A stretch of DNA of 5,254 bases from Bacteroidota bacterium (GCA_023386395.1 JAEWJV010000503.1:1-5254); one strand, 5' to 3'; shown: positions 1 to 5,185, counted from the stretch's first letter. Translations and numbers: made by a program. Notes: generated by a model not told the origin, from the letters alone.

Positions 1-187
1 TAAAGCCGGCATCTTCTAATAATTTTTTTGTAGAGAAGGAAGAAGTGAACAGCGTAAGTGAATTGTTTTTATTTGCCGTTAAAGCTTCAACCATATAACC
101 TATTGCAGCGCCATCACCCAGGCCAATAATCGTATTACTTGCAATAAGGCCGGTGGCTGCTCCGGCGGCTATTTTTTTAAAATTCAT
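1..187 (-). CDS. rpiA: Ribose-5-phosphate isomerase A-like protein, N-terminal 62 residues (partial)
   Basis: RpiA interconverts ribose 5-phosphate and ribulose 5-phosphate in the cytoplasmic pentose phosphate pathway. Only the first 62 codons are present; the gene continues past the left edge. The visible part follows the family pattern: an N-terminal helix with Lys4-Lys5, the strand-loop-helix IIGLGDGAAIGYMVEAL at about residues 20-36, and TSSFSTKKLLEDAGF at 48-62, which matches the usual 'tSf.t..l..eaGi' segment. The phosphate loop normally reads GTGSTA; here it is GDGAAI, so the Thr, Ser and Thr that bind sugar phosphate are Asp25, Ala27 and Ala28. This makes a divergent or non-canonical paralogue possible. 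The ATG at 187 is preceded by an A-rich stretch without a clear ribosome binding site. The DJ-1-like gene ends 44 bases upstream in the same direction, so co-transcription is plausible. Other ISOCOT-fold sugar-phosphate proteins are the main alternative. Confidence 0.65.
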   Translation of the reverse strand, partial: MNFKKIAAGAATGLIASNTIIGLGDGAAIGYMVEALTANKNNSLTLFTSSFSTKKLLEDAGF

Positions 188-231
188 TTGTATGTTTTGC
201 AGGAGACAGTAATGCTGAAGTTACGGGCAAA

Positions 232-819
232 TTATACACCGCTGATAACAACGCCTAATAATTTAAAGAATTCCCTTAATATGGCGGGATGGCCGGGCCA
301 CGCGGGAGAAGAGGTAAGATTGCCTTCGGTAATGGCTTCATTAACCGGTATATCTTTCCAGGTGCCACCTGCACGTACAATGTCTGGGCCAATTGCAGGA
401 TAGGCCGTTAATGTTCTGCCTTTTACCACATCTGCTGCGGTTAATATTTGTATGCCATGACAAATAGCGGCAACTGGTTTATTTGTTTCAAAAAAGTGCT
501 TTGTGTATTCAATAACTTTAGCATTAAGCCTGATGTATTCCGGCGCTCTTCCGCCGCATACATATAACCCGTCGTAACTGGTAACATCTATCTCGTCAAA
601 AGTTGCGGTTAGTGTAAAATTGTGCCCACGCAATTCGGCATAGGTTTGAAAACCGATAAAATCATGGATAGCTGTTGCCACTGTTTCACCTGCTTTTTTG
701 CCGGGACAAACAGCATGTACTTCAAAGCCAACGGCCAGCAAGGCCTGGAATGGCACCATTACTTCGTAATCTTCAACAAAATCGCCTGCAAGCATTAATA
801 TTTTTTTTGCCATGATCAT
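232..819 (-). CDS. DJ-1/PfpI family protein, plant DJ-1D-like (possible glyoxalase III/deglycase)
   Basis: Single-domain class I glutamine amidotransferase-like protein of 195 residues. Motifs in order: strand [22 protein letters not shown] (residues 6-27) with the acidic Glu19 expected near the active site; [14 protein letters not shown] (37-50); the [16 protein letters not shown] segment (61-76); the CGGRAPEY turn (88-95); and the nucleophile elbow AICHGIQIL (118-126) with Cys120 followed by His121. From memory the sequence resembles each half of Arabidopsis DJ-1D, a tandem-domain protein with glyoxalase III activity on methylglyoxal and glyoxal, more than E. coli YajL or archaeal PfpI. Such proteins are cytoplasmic, and no signal peptide is seen. 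The start could be 819 (MIMAKK) or 813 (MAKK); both leave the domain complete. It is first in a possible two-gene unit with the RpiA-like gene. Family membership is firm; glyoxalase, deglycase or protease activity is inferred. Confidence 0.93.
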   Translation of the reverse strand: MIMAKKILMLAGDFVEDYEVMVPFQALLAVGFEVHAVCPGKKAGETVATAIHDFIGFQTYAELRGHNFTLTATFDEIDVTSYDGLYVCGGRAPEYIRLNAKVIEYTKHFFETNKPVAAICHGIQILTAADVVKGRTLTAYPAIGPDIVRAGGTWKDIPVNEAITEGNLTSSPAWPGHPAILREFFKLLGVVISGV

Positions 820-998
820 TATTTTTTTAAAGATGAATAAAACTAAAAAAATCTCCTAATAATTAACCGGTAGCCACGAAAATTGGGTTTATTAATTTAA
901 GCTGAAGAACTTGCTGCAGCCTTGTTTTTTTGCACGCTTATCGAAGTTCTTAAGCCACAGGCGCCCGGTTTGTTTGGCCGGCCTTTCGATACGCCAAA
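820..998. other. Intergenic spacer with an imperfect inverted repeat
   Basis: This 179-base spacer lies between two minus-strand genes and contains no credible ORF. The half next to the DJ-1-like start is AT-rich and should hold its promoter; the only box I see is TAGTTTTA (845-838, minus), one base from the Bacteroidota -7 consensus TAnnTTTG, with no convincing -33 partner. The half next to the cupin stop holds the inverted repeat listed separately and a GGCCGGCC palindrome at 976-983. Confidence 0.6.
901..955. repeat. Imperfect 12-bp inverted repeat
   Basis: GCTGAAGAACTT (901-912) and AAGTTCTTAAGC (944-955) are reverse complements at 11 of 12 positions, with a perfect 8-bp core, and enclose a 31-base loop. 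The loop itself includes the palindrome GCTGCAGC. The structure lies 44 bases beyond the cupin stop. It has no T-run on either side, so it is not a typical intrinsic terminator; it may be an mRNA 3' end structure or a chance repeat. Confidence 0.5.
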
Positions 999-1340
999 CT
1001 ATGGTTGCACGAAATCTTCCCGCGCAGGCGTAAAAACATCTATCAATATACCTGCTTCTTTGCAAACACAACCGTGCAAAAGACCAGGCGGTACAAAATA
1101 ACCATCGCCCTGGTTTAATATTTTCACTTCATCATCAATGGTTAGTTCAAAACTGCCACTCTCCACGTAACTTACCTGCACATGCGGATGTTTATGCAGA
1201 ACGCCTACAGCACCGGCTTCAAACTTTACTTTTACCATCATTATTGCCTCGTTGTGACCAAACATTTGCCTTGAAACACCATTACCGGCATCAGTCCATT
1301 CAATATTGTTATTAAGCTGAAAAAAAATGTTGCTGTCCAT
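999..1340 (-). CDS. KdgF-like cupin domain protein
   Basis: Small single-domain cupin of 113 residues. In numbering from the ATG at 1340, motif 1 is complete: His49 and His51 in HKHPH, then Gln55 in the third metal-ligand place, and Gly62. Motif 2 is GDGYFVPPGLLHG (78-90) with His89 as the fourth ligand. The tail ILIDVFTPAREDF (98-110) is the signature I associate with KdgF, which converts 4,5-unsaturated uronates from pectin or alginate breakdown to the linear ketouronate. The start is uncertain. The frame is open to an ATG at 1424, adding 28 residues that form a hydrophobic stretch (VIYAPVFAILFCFLYGCMYYLGV region); that ATG has a more typical A-rich leader. I prefer 1340 because family members begin with this MDSN..F segment, are about 105-115 residues long, and room is then left for promoters of the divergent gene. 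The 28-residue extension, if real, would make it membrane-anchored. The uronate substrate is inferred; many such cupins are uncharacterised. Confidence 0.85.
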   Translation of the reverse strand: MDSNIFFQLNNNIEWTDAGNGVSRQMFGHNEAIMMVKVKFEAGAVGVLHKHPHVQVSYVESGSFELTIDDEVKILNQGDGYFVPPGLLHGCVCKEAGILIDVFTPAREDFVQP

Positions 1341-1523
1341 AACGCCAAGATAATACATACATCCGTATAAAAAACAAAACAGGATTGCAAAGACAGGCGC
1401 ATAAATAACAGGCCTGAATGCCATATTGTTTCTTTATTCTGTTACTTTAGCATTAATTCATTTTTGCAGATGTTTCTTATTTTTAAACCTTTCTTAAATA
1501 TCCGGCAAAACCCTGTAATGGTG

Positions 1524-2759
1524 ATGCACAAAAAACTAATACTGCCTGTTTTATTTATTCTTTTTTGCACAATAACACACGCACAATCTGTGGGCTGGAT
1601 GATAGGCACATGGAAGGGCACAGGCGGAATAATTCAGATTGATGATGTTTCAGGCGGAAACTTTAGCGGCACCAAAACAACCGGCATCAATAATCATAAA
1701 ACCACTATTGCAATATCAGGCGCTTTCAGGGGAAGGGGAATGTATTTGGAGGATGGAGAAGTGCTGCGTGGTGAAGGACAGGAAACCAGCCAGGGCTATG
1801 ATTGTTCCGCGTGCACGCCGGTAAATAAAATAGTTATAAAACATGACAGCCTTGTTTTAGTAAACAGTATTTCAGACTGCGATGAAAGATGCAATGGTGA
1901 AACTTTCTTTTACCGGTTGCTTACTGAATATGACAGCGCCACGCAACGTTACCTTGTTGACCGGTTTGGAAGACCTTCAGACATTATTGGTTTCCGGCCA
2001 CGCCGTCCACGGGAAGATGTGCCGGTTGCCTCCAGTGATAATAATGAACCTTTAAAAAACGATGTCGTTTCCAATGTCGCAATAAATACAGCAGAAAAAG
2101 AGAAACACACGAAAGATTCCTTAAATAATGTGGCAAGAATAAGGCAGCAACAAATTGCTGATTCCATCCTGCTTGCACAAAAAAATAAACGGCAGCAGGA
2201 AATAACCGATTCGCTCAATCTCGTACAACAAAAAGAACAGCAGCGCATACAGGATTCACTGGATAATGTGGCAAGAATAAGGCAAGAGCAAATAAATGAT
2301 TCTTTAGCGGCAGTGCGTAAACAACAATATGATGATTCCCTGCAGCAGGCAGCTTTGGCAAAAGCTGCTCCGCCGCCGGCAACCGACAGCACTTCTTCTG
2401 ACAAAGCACTTACTGCCCGTACCAGCGTATTGCTGGGAACCTATCACATTACATCGCCGGATATTTTGATTGAGTTGTTTGATAATGCTGAAATTGATGG
2501 CGACAGGGTTAGTGTATATCATAACGACACGCTCATTGTAAGCAACGAAATGCTGGATAAAAAACCAATTACCTTAAAAATTCATGCTGATGCAACAACC
2601 AGAGAACATGAATTTGTGCTGGTAGCGGAAAACCTTGGAAGCATTCCGCCAAACTCTGCATTAATGCGGGTAACAGCGGGCAAACAGAGCTACCGTCTAT
2701 CTGTTAAAACTGATATGAAAACAAATGCCAGGATTGTGTTTTATTATGATGGAGATTAG
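1524..2759 (+). CDS. Secreted repeat-containing protein with conserved Bacteroidota C-terminal domain
   Basis: Predicted exported protein of 411 residues, function unknown. The start at 1524 is chosen because MHKK followed by a hydrophobic stretch ending in THA is a good signal peptide (residues 1-20); starts at 1518 and 1470 are also in frame. Residues 24-165 form a compact domain opening with GWMIGTWKGTGG and carrying four cysteines (Cys94, Cys97, Cys119, Cys123) that could make disulfides after export. Residues 198-275 are a charged, Gln-rich helical repeat in which Asp-Ser recurs at 198, 213, 229, 244, 259 and 271. After an Ala/Pro linker (about 280-295), residues 298-411 form a beta-rich domain with IELFDNAEIDGDRVSV (316-331) and VAENLGSIPPNSALMRV (366-382). 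I recall this domain at the C-termini of other secreted Bacteroidota proteins but cannot name a family. It diverges from the cupin gene and is followed 146 bases later by another secreted-protein gene. Confidence 0.9.
   Translation: MHKKLILPVLFILFCTITHAQSVGWMIGTWKGTGGIIQIDDVSGGNFSGTKTTGINNHKTTIAISGAFRGRGMYLEDGEVLRGEGQETSQGYDCSACTPVNKIVIKHDSLVLVNSISDCDERCNGETFFYRLLTEYDSATQRYLVDRFGRPSDIIGFRPRRPREDVPVASSDNNEPLKNDVVSNVAINTAEKEKHTKDSLNNVARIRQQQIADSILLAQKNKRQQEITDSLNLVQQKEQQRIQDSLDNVARIRQEQINDSLAAVRKQQYDDSLQQAALAKAAPPPATDSTSSDKALTARTSVLLGTYHITSPDILIELFDNAEIDGDRVSVYHNDTLIVSNEMLDKKPITLKIHADATTREHEFVLVAENLGSIPPNSALMRVTAGKQSYRLSVKTDMKTNARIVFYYDGD
2125..2284 (+). repeat. Direct repeat inside the secreted-protein gene (22-bp identical copies, 138 bp apart)
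   Basis: Bases 2125-2146 and 2263-2284 are identical over 22 bases and in frame. Both encode NVARIR with flanking positions and lie at the same place in the Asp-Ser repeat. The 138-bp offset equals 46 codons, or three repeat units of 15, 16 and 15 residues. This suggests that the helical region grew by duplication of a three-unit block whose other positions have since diverged. Confidence 0.8.
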
Positions 2760-2795
2760 AGGCGGCTTAAAATTCTATTCTTTCCGGTACATTAA

Positions 2796-2829
2796 TTTGT
2801 TTTATAAAAAGATTTTTCTCTTATATTTA
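2796..2829 (+). promoter_or_regulatory. Candidate Bacteroidota-type promoter for the 173-residue secreted protein gene
   Basis: TTTG (2796-2799) and TATATTTA (2822-2829) are separated by 22 bases. This resembles the Bacteroidota sigma-factor consensus, TTTG or TTG at -33 and TAnnTTTG at -7, with one mismatch in the -7 box. Transcription would begin around 2836, giving a leader of about 70 bases. The region is T-rich, so chance matches are likely. Confidence 0.3.
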
Positions 2830-2905
2830 TTTATTCAATTCTTATTCACTTGTCACAGGTAAAAACATGGTAGTGCTCATTAACCCGATCTTAAAACAAC
2901 TCTAA

Positions 2906-3427
2906 ATGAAACTGGTAAGCAGGCTTTTTTTTATAATGGTTTTGCTGGACATTCTCCCAACAAATAATATCGCTGCCCAACTGGGTGTAAATGCAGCAAA
3001 GGTTGCAGCGCATGGCATTATAGCCATTGCAGGCGGCAGCCGCCAGGAAAAACAGGAAAAAATTATTGAGCAATCTATAACACAGGAAAAGATAGGCGGA
3101 TTAAAAGTAACCGTATTGCGTGTAAAAGAAACGGATATAAAAAGCAAAGCCAAAGTGCATATAATAACGCTGCAAAACCGGTTAAACCATTACGACTCTC
3201 TGTATAAAAATAATCAGCCGATTGATATTCCAAAAAATGACAGCGATTTAATCGCGATCATGGATAAAGATGAAGATTGGCCAACACAATATTATGCCGG
3301 CGAAATAAAAGCGTATAAAAGATATGCTTTCCAGCAGAAACAAAAAGCATCAGCTGCACCGGCCGACAGCTTACATGCGATACCTGCTAACCCGGTAAAC
3401 GCAGATACTACCAAGACAAAATTATAA
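2906..3427 (+). CDS. Hypothetical secreted protein, 173 residues
   Basis: I do not recognise this family. Residues 1-24 form a signal peptide: MKLVSR, a hydrophobic core, then NIAA with probable cleavage before Gln25. The mature part begins LGVNAAKVAAHGIIAIAGGS, small-residue-rich and possibly a glycine/alanine helix or membrane-associating segment. A charged helical stretch follows (RQEKQEKIIEQSITQEKIGG, 46-65). A probable globular core lies at about 65-145: KVTVLRVKETDIKSKAKVHI, then LQNRLNHYDSLYKNNQPIDIP, then DKDEDWPTQYYAGEIKAYKRY. The C-terminal 25 residues are a low-complexity Ala/Pro/Asp tail ending TTKTKL. There are no cysteines, no lipobox and no obvious catalytic motif. The ATG at 2906 is preceded by an A-rich leader without a Shine-Dalgarno sequence. 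It follows the other secreted-protein gene by 146 bases and probably has its own promoter. It is likely periplasmic or surface-exposed; its role is unknown. Confidence 0.8.
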   Translation: MKLVSRLFFIMVLLDILPTNNIAAQLGVNAAKVAAHGIIAIAGGSRQEKQEKIIEQSITQEKIGGLKVTVLRVKETDIKSKAKVHIITLQNRLNHYDSLYKNNQPIDIPKNDSDLIAIMDKDEDWPTQYYAGEIKAYKRYAFQQKQKASAAPADSLHAIPANPVNADTTKTKL

Positions 3428-3558
3428 TTGCATCCAAGCGAAGTGCTGCAACTTAACCCAGTTCCATTTTATTGCAGGCTGTATTTAAAGGATTCCTTTC
3501 ATAAATATTTCCGGATCAAATGCCCTTATTCAATATCCACATTGTATTCCGGGTGCTG

Positions 3559-3580
3559 AAAAAAACTGCAAGCTTTACAG
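3559..3580 (-). terminator. Probable small intrinsic terminator of the CBM9-like gene
   Basis: On the minus strand the stop codon is followed at once by CTGTAA-AGC-TTGCAG (3580-3566), a 6-bp stem with one G-U pair, and then seven T (3565-3559). Position and T-run fit a rho-independent terminator, but the stem is short and the loop has only three bases. No matching structure is seen for the convergent gene ending at 3427. Confidence 0.5.
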
Positions 3581-4417
3581 TCAATCTTTGGCAGTGAAAT
3601 GAACGAAAGTAAAACATTCAGGCACGTGCGTATCGCTAACGCCATGCTTATTAAACGCCCATGCAGGATGCGGTTGTATTTCTTTTCCGCCCGACATAAG
3701 TTTTTGAAAGCGGCCAAAAAAAATGCGCCACGTATCGCCTTCTGCCGGCGGCAACGGCCTGCCATCGGCCAGCCAGTGCATACTTTTCCAGGGAATAGCT
3801 ATTTCCAGTGTCCAGCCTTTATCTACATGATTAGGGTCATTTATTTTACCATCAATTTGTACGGCCGTTTGCAGGCCTTCCATATCATAATCTAAAAAGG
3901 CCCATTTAACGCCCCTTGGATGGCGTCCCGTCCAAAATGAATCTTCCCGGCGGTCATCGTTCCCGCCAAAAGTATAAGCCTTTTCTTTATATACATCAAA
4001 AGCAGGAACATCAAATTTCCCGCCTTTTTTATAAGCATCTTTCCATATAAAAAAAACTTCGTACACAGTATTCAGTGCATTTATTTCCAGTTCATAATAA
4101 CAATCGCCGCCATCAATAAATACCTCAAGGTCATTTTCACGAAATATAATACCGTCACGTTCTGTTATGGAGGCTGTCACATATGGCTCTTCCGCCCAAA
4201 AAGCAATGTACAGGCATTCATCATTCCAGAGGGCAGCGCAACGGGTATCATAAAAAGCCGGGCTGCCATCAGTCATATCTATAAACCGCGGCGATTTAAC
4301 TGCATTCATCCATTCCTGTTTGCTTAAATCGCCGTTTATGGTGAGATGCGTTTGTATTTTGCTGCAGGTATAATGTTTTACTTCAGTTTCATCGCAGCCG
4401 TATCTTTTATCATGCAT
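3581..4417 (-). CDS. CBM9-like (DOMON-fold) carbohydrate-binding domain protein
   Basis: Protein of 278 residues made of one family 9-like carbohydrate-binding domain. Family landmarks in order: LTINGDLSKQEW (25-36), the first strand with its conserved Trp; FIDMTDG (45-51); TRCAALWNDECLYIAFWAEEP (58-78); ITERDGIIFRENDLEVFIDGG (84-104), in which the Asn-Asp-x-Glu-Val-Phe core is typical; YYELEINALNTVYEVFF (107-123); WTLEIAIPWKSM (202-213); WRIFFGRFQK (230-239); and the tail HGVSDTHVPECFTFVHF (258-274). From memory this C-terminus is characteristic of the stand-alone 'carbohydrate-binding family 9-like' proteins common in Bacteroidota. No signal peptide or catalytic module is visible, so the protein appears cytoplasmic, unlike CBM9 modules attached to secreted xylanases. 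Ligand and role are unknown. It converges with the 173-residue protein gene. The ATG at 4417 is the natural start; its upstream region contains a perfect palindrome about 90 bases away. Confidence 0.88.
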   Translation of the reverse strand: MHDKRYGCDETEVKHYTCSKIQTHLTINGDLSKQEWMNAVKSPRFIDMTDGSPAFYDTRCAALWNDECLYIAFWAEEPYVTASITERDGIIFRENDLEVFIDGGDCYYELEINALNTVYEVFFIWKDAYKKGGKFDVPAFDVYKEKAYTFGGNDDRREDSFWTGRHPRGVKWAFLDYDMEGLQTAVQIDGKINDPNHVDKGWTLEIAIPWKSMHWLADGRPLPPAEGDTWRIFFGRFQKLMSGGKEIQPHPAWAFNKHGVSDTHVPECFTFVHFTAKD

Positions 4418-4506
4418 CGTTTGAACAGTTGATTTTTTGAGATAAGATATTTACCGGCTTAAGATATAATAAAAATGTTTTGAGGTAATTTATTTCTCCA
4501 TTTATA

Positions 4507-4520
4507 CGAATTATAATTCG
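4507..4520. promoter_or_regulatory. Perfect 14-bp palindrome, possible operator
   Basis: CGAATTATAATTCG is exactly self-complementary. It lies 90 bases upstream of the CBM9-like start and begins three bases beyond the -7-like CATCTTTG on the minus strand. If that box is used, transcription would start inside the palindrome, a common place for a repressor to bind. No regulator gene is present in the window, so the operator role is a guess. Confidence 0.35.
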
Positions 4521-4697
4521 GCACAAAGATGGTGGTCACTGAAGCAAGAAGAAACTCTATCAACGGATCATTATACCATTAAATATACAGGCAGCAATAA
4601 GGTTAGCATGCCTCATGATTTATCTTTTCTACCAAGGTTTCGGGCACTTCTGGTTTACAACGGCCTCTGGATAATATGATAATTATTAAGACTAAGA

Positions 4698-4728
4698 CAG
4701 ATGCAGTAAAGCTGCAGCCCTTCATCTG
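4698..4728 (-). terminator. Imperfect hairpin after the 83-residue gene, weak terminator candidate
   Basis: CAGATG (4698-4703) pairs with CATCTG (4723-4728), and CAG (4704-4706) pairs with CTG (4712-4714), leaving an eight-base bulge on one side. It begins six bases beyond the stop codon of the minus-strand gene. The sequence after it is T-rich but has no continuous T-run, so terminator function is doubtful. Confidence 0.25.
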
Positions 4729-4734
4729 AAATAC

Positions 4735-4986
4735 TTAATTCTTATATGGGCCAACCAGTAAACTAAGCTGCCTGAGAATATTGCGGTAAGTGGTTTTGTA
4801 CGTGGTGGCAATGGGCGCTTCGCTTTGCCAGTGATGATCTTTACGGATAATCACAATTGAGTTTCCAAGTTCATCTTTATGCTCATAAGGCATTATCATT
4901 ACAGAACATCCTGATGATTCAAAATTAAAGATGGCGACAGAACGTATTTGTTCTCCGCAATGGCTGAATTCAATGATTTTAGTCAT
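4735..4986 (-). CDS. Hypothetical small protein, 83 residues
   Basis: I do not recognise this protein. The ATG at 4986 is used; two codons upstream there is an in-frame TTG at 4992, which is less likely. The sequence alternates short strand-like and polar segments: IRSVAIFNFESSGCSVMIMPY (14-34), then a polar turn HKDELG (36-41), then NSIVIIRKDHHWQSE (42-56), and a C-terminal helix TYKTTYRNILRQLSLLVGP (62-80). This suggests a small alpha/beta cytoplasmic protein. It has two separate cysteines (10 and 27), no signal peptide and no membrane segment. It stands alone, with gene-free sequence on both sides. Strand-like hydrophobic alternation and a sensible length support a real gene, but no homologue is known to me. 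Confidence 0.6.
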   Translation of the reverse strand: MTKIIEFSHCGEQIRSVAIFNFESSGCSVMIMPYEHKDELGNSIVIIRKDHHWQSEAPIATTYKTTYRNILRQLSLLVGPYKN

Positions 4987-5057
4987 AAACAATCGTTTTA
5001 TGTTTTTTAAGCAGTGTTAAGTAAAAGAGCCTTAATAAGAAGTTAGTTTTGATTGTT

Positions 5058-5103
5058 TTAAACACCAGGTAGTCGTTACATGGTGTTTAATCATGGTGTA
5101 AAA
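5058..5103. promoter_or_regulatory. Perfect 10-bp inverted repeat plus a third half-site, possible operator cluster
   Basis: TTAAACACCA (5058-5067) and TGGTGTTTAA (5081-5090) are perfect reverse complements with a 13-base spacer. A third related element, TGGTGTAAAA (5094-5103), matches the second half-site at 8 of 10 positions and starts 13 bases after it begins. The centres of the inverted arms lie 23 bases apart, about two helical turns, which suits a dimeric regulator. A hairpin in RNA is the alternative; no T-run follows it on the plus strand. Confidence 0.45.
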
Positions 5104-5112
5104 AAACAAAAT

Positions 5113-5134
5113 TGCAGTTTAACAGATAACTGCA
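5113..5134. repeat. Perfect 7-bp inverted repeat with 8-base loop
   Basis: TGCAGTT (5113-5119) and AACTGCA (5128-5134) are exact reverse complements around an eight-base spacer. It could be a regulator half-site pair or an RNA stem-loop. It has no adjacent T-run and lies nine bases beyond the preceding half-site cluster. Confidence 0.4.
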
Positions 5135-5151
5135 TACATGTAAACGCTGCA

Positions 5152-5185
5152 TTGTATTTCGTAACAGCTATATTTTTTACTTTTC
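5152..5185 (+). promoter_or_regulatory. Candidate Bacteroidota-type promoter for the right-edge gene
   Basis: TTG (5152-5154) and TACTTTTC (5178-5185) lie 23 bases apart. The second box is one base from the TAnnTTTG consensus. Transcription would start near 5190, about 36 bases before the ATG at 5227. The match is short and in T-rich sequence. Confidence 0.25.

Larger units (their letters stand above)
4418..4734. other. Gene-free stretch of 317 bases between two minus-strand genes
   Basis: No credible ORF lies here. The plus strand has a 17-codon ORF from ATG 4529 and open fragments around 4570-4680 that resemble nothing I know. The part nearest the CBM9-like start is AT-rich and should contain its promoter. 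CATCTTTG (4531-4524, minus) is one base from the Bacteroidota -7 box, but I find no well-spaced -33 partner. The stretch also holds the 14-bp palindrome and the 3' hairpin listed separately. It may include a decayed gene, but the sequence does not prove it. Confidence 0.6.

Noticed and set aside
188..403. Plus-strand 71-residue ORF
   Set aside because: It mostly overlaps the well-supported DJ-1-like gene on the other strand and has no protein-like features of its own.
976..983. GGCCGGCC palindrome as a regulatory site
   Set aside because: It is an isolated 8-bp palindrome without repeated copies or promoter context; probably chance.
2115..2350. The repeat region as a tandem DNA repeat or CRISPR-like array
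   Set aside because: Repeats are in frame and protein-level; only one 22-base identity is found and there are no regular spacers.
1949..2404. Minus-strand 151-residue Cys/Ser-rich ORF
   Set aside because: It is antisense to the repeat region of the secreted protein; its composition is the mirror of the Asp-Ser/Gln repeat codons.
2902..3153. Minus-strand 83-residue and overlapping 60-residue ORFs
   Set aside because: Both are antisense to the secreted 173-residue protein, which has a clear signal peptide; they read as chance frames.
3487..3499. Palindrome AAAGGATTCCTTT as a terminator for the 173-residue gene
   Set aside because: The arms are separated by one base, too few for an RNA hairpin loop, and no T-run follows.
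3599..3895. Plus-strand 98-residue ORF
   Set aside because: It lies antisense inside the CBM9-like gene, whose family motifs are continuous over this stretch.
4529..4680. Remnant of a decayed plus-strand gene
   Set aside because: Short frames exist, including a 17-codon ORF, but none resembles a known protein and no frameshifted reading gives a recognisable domain.
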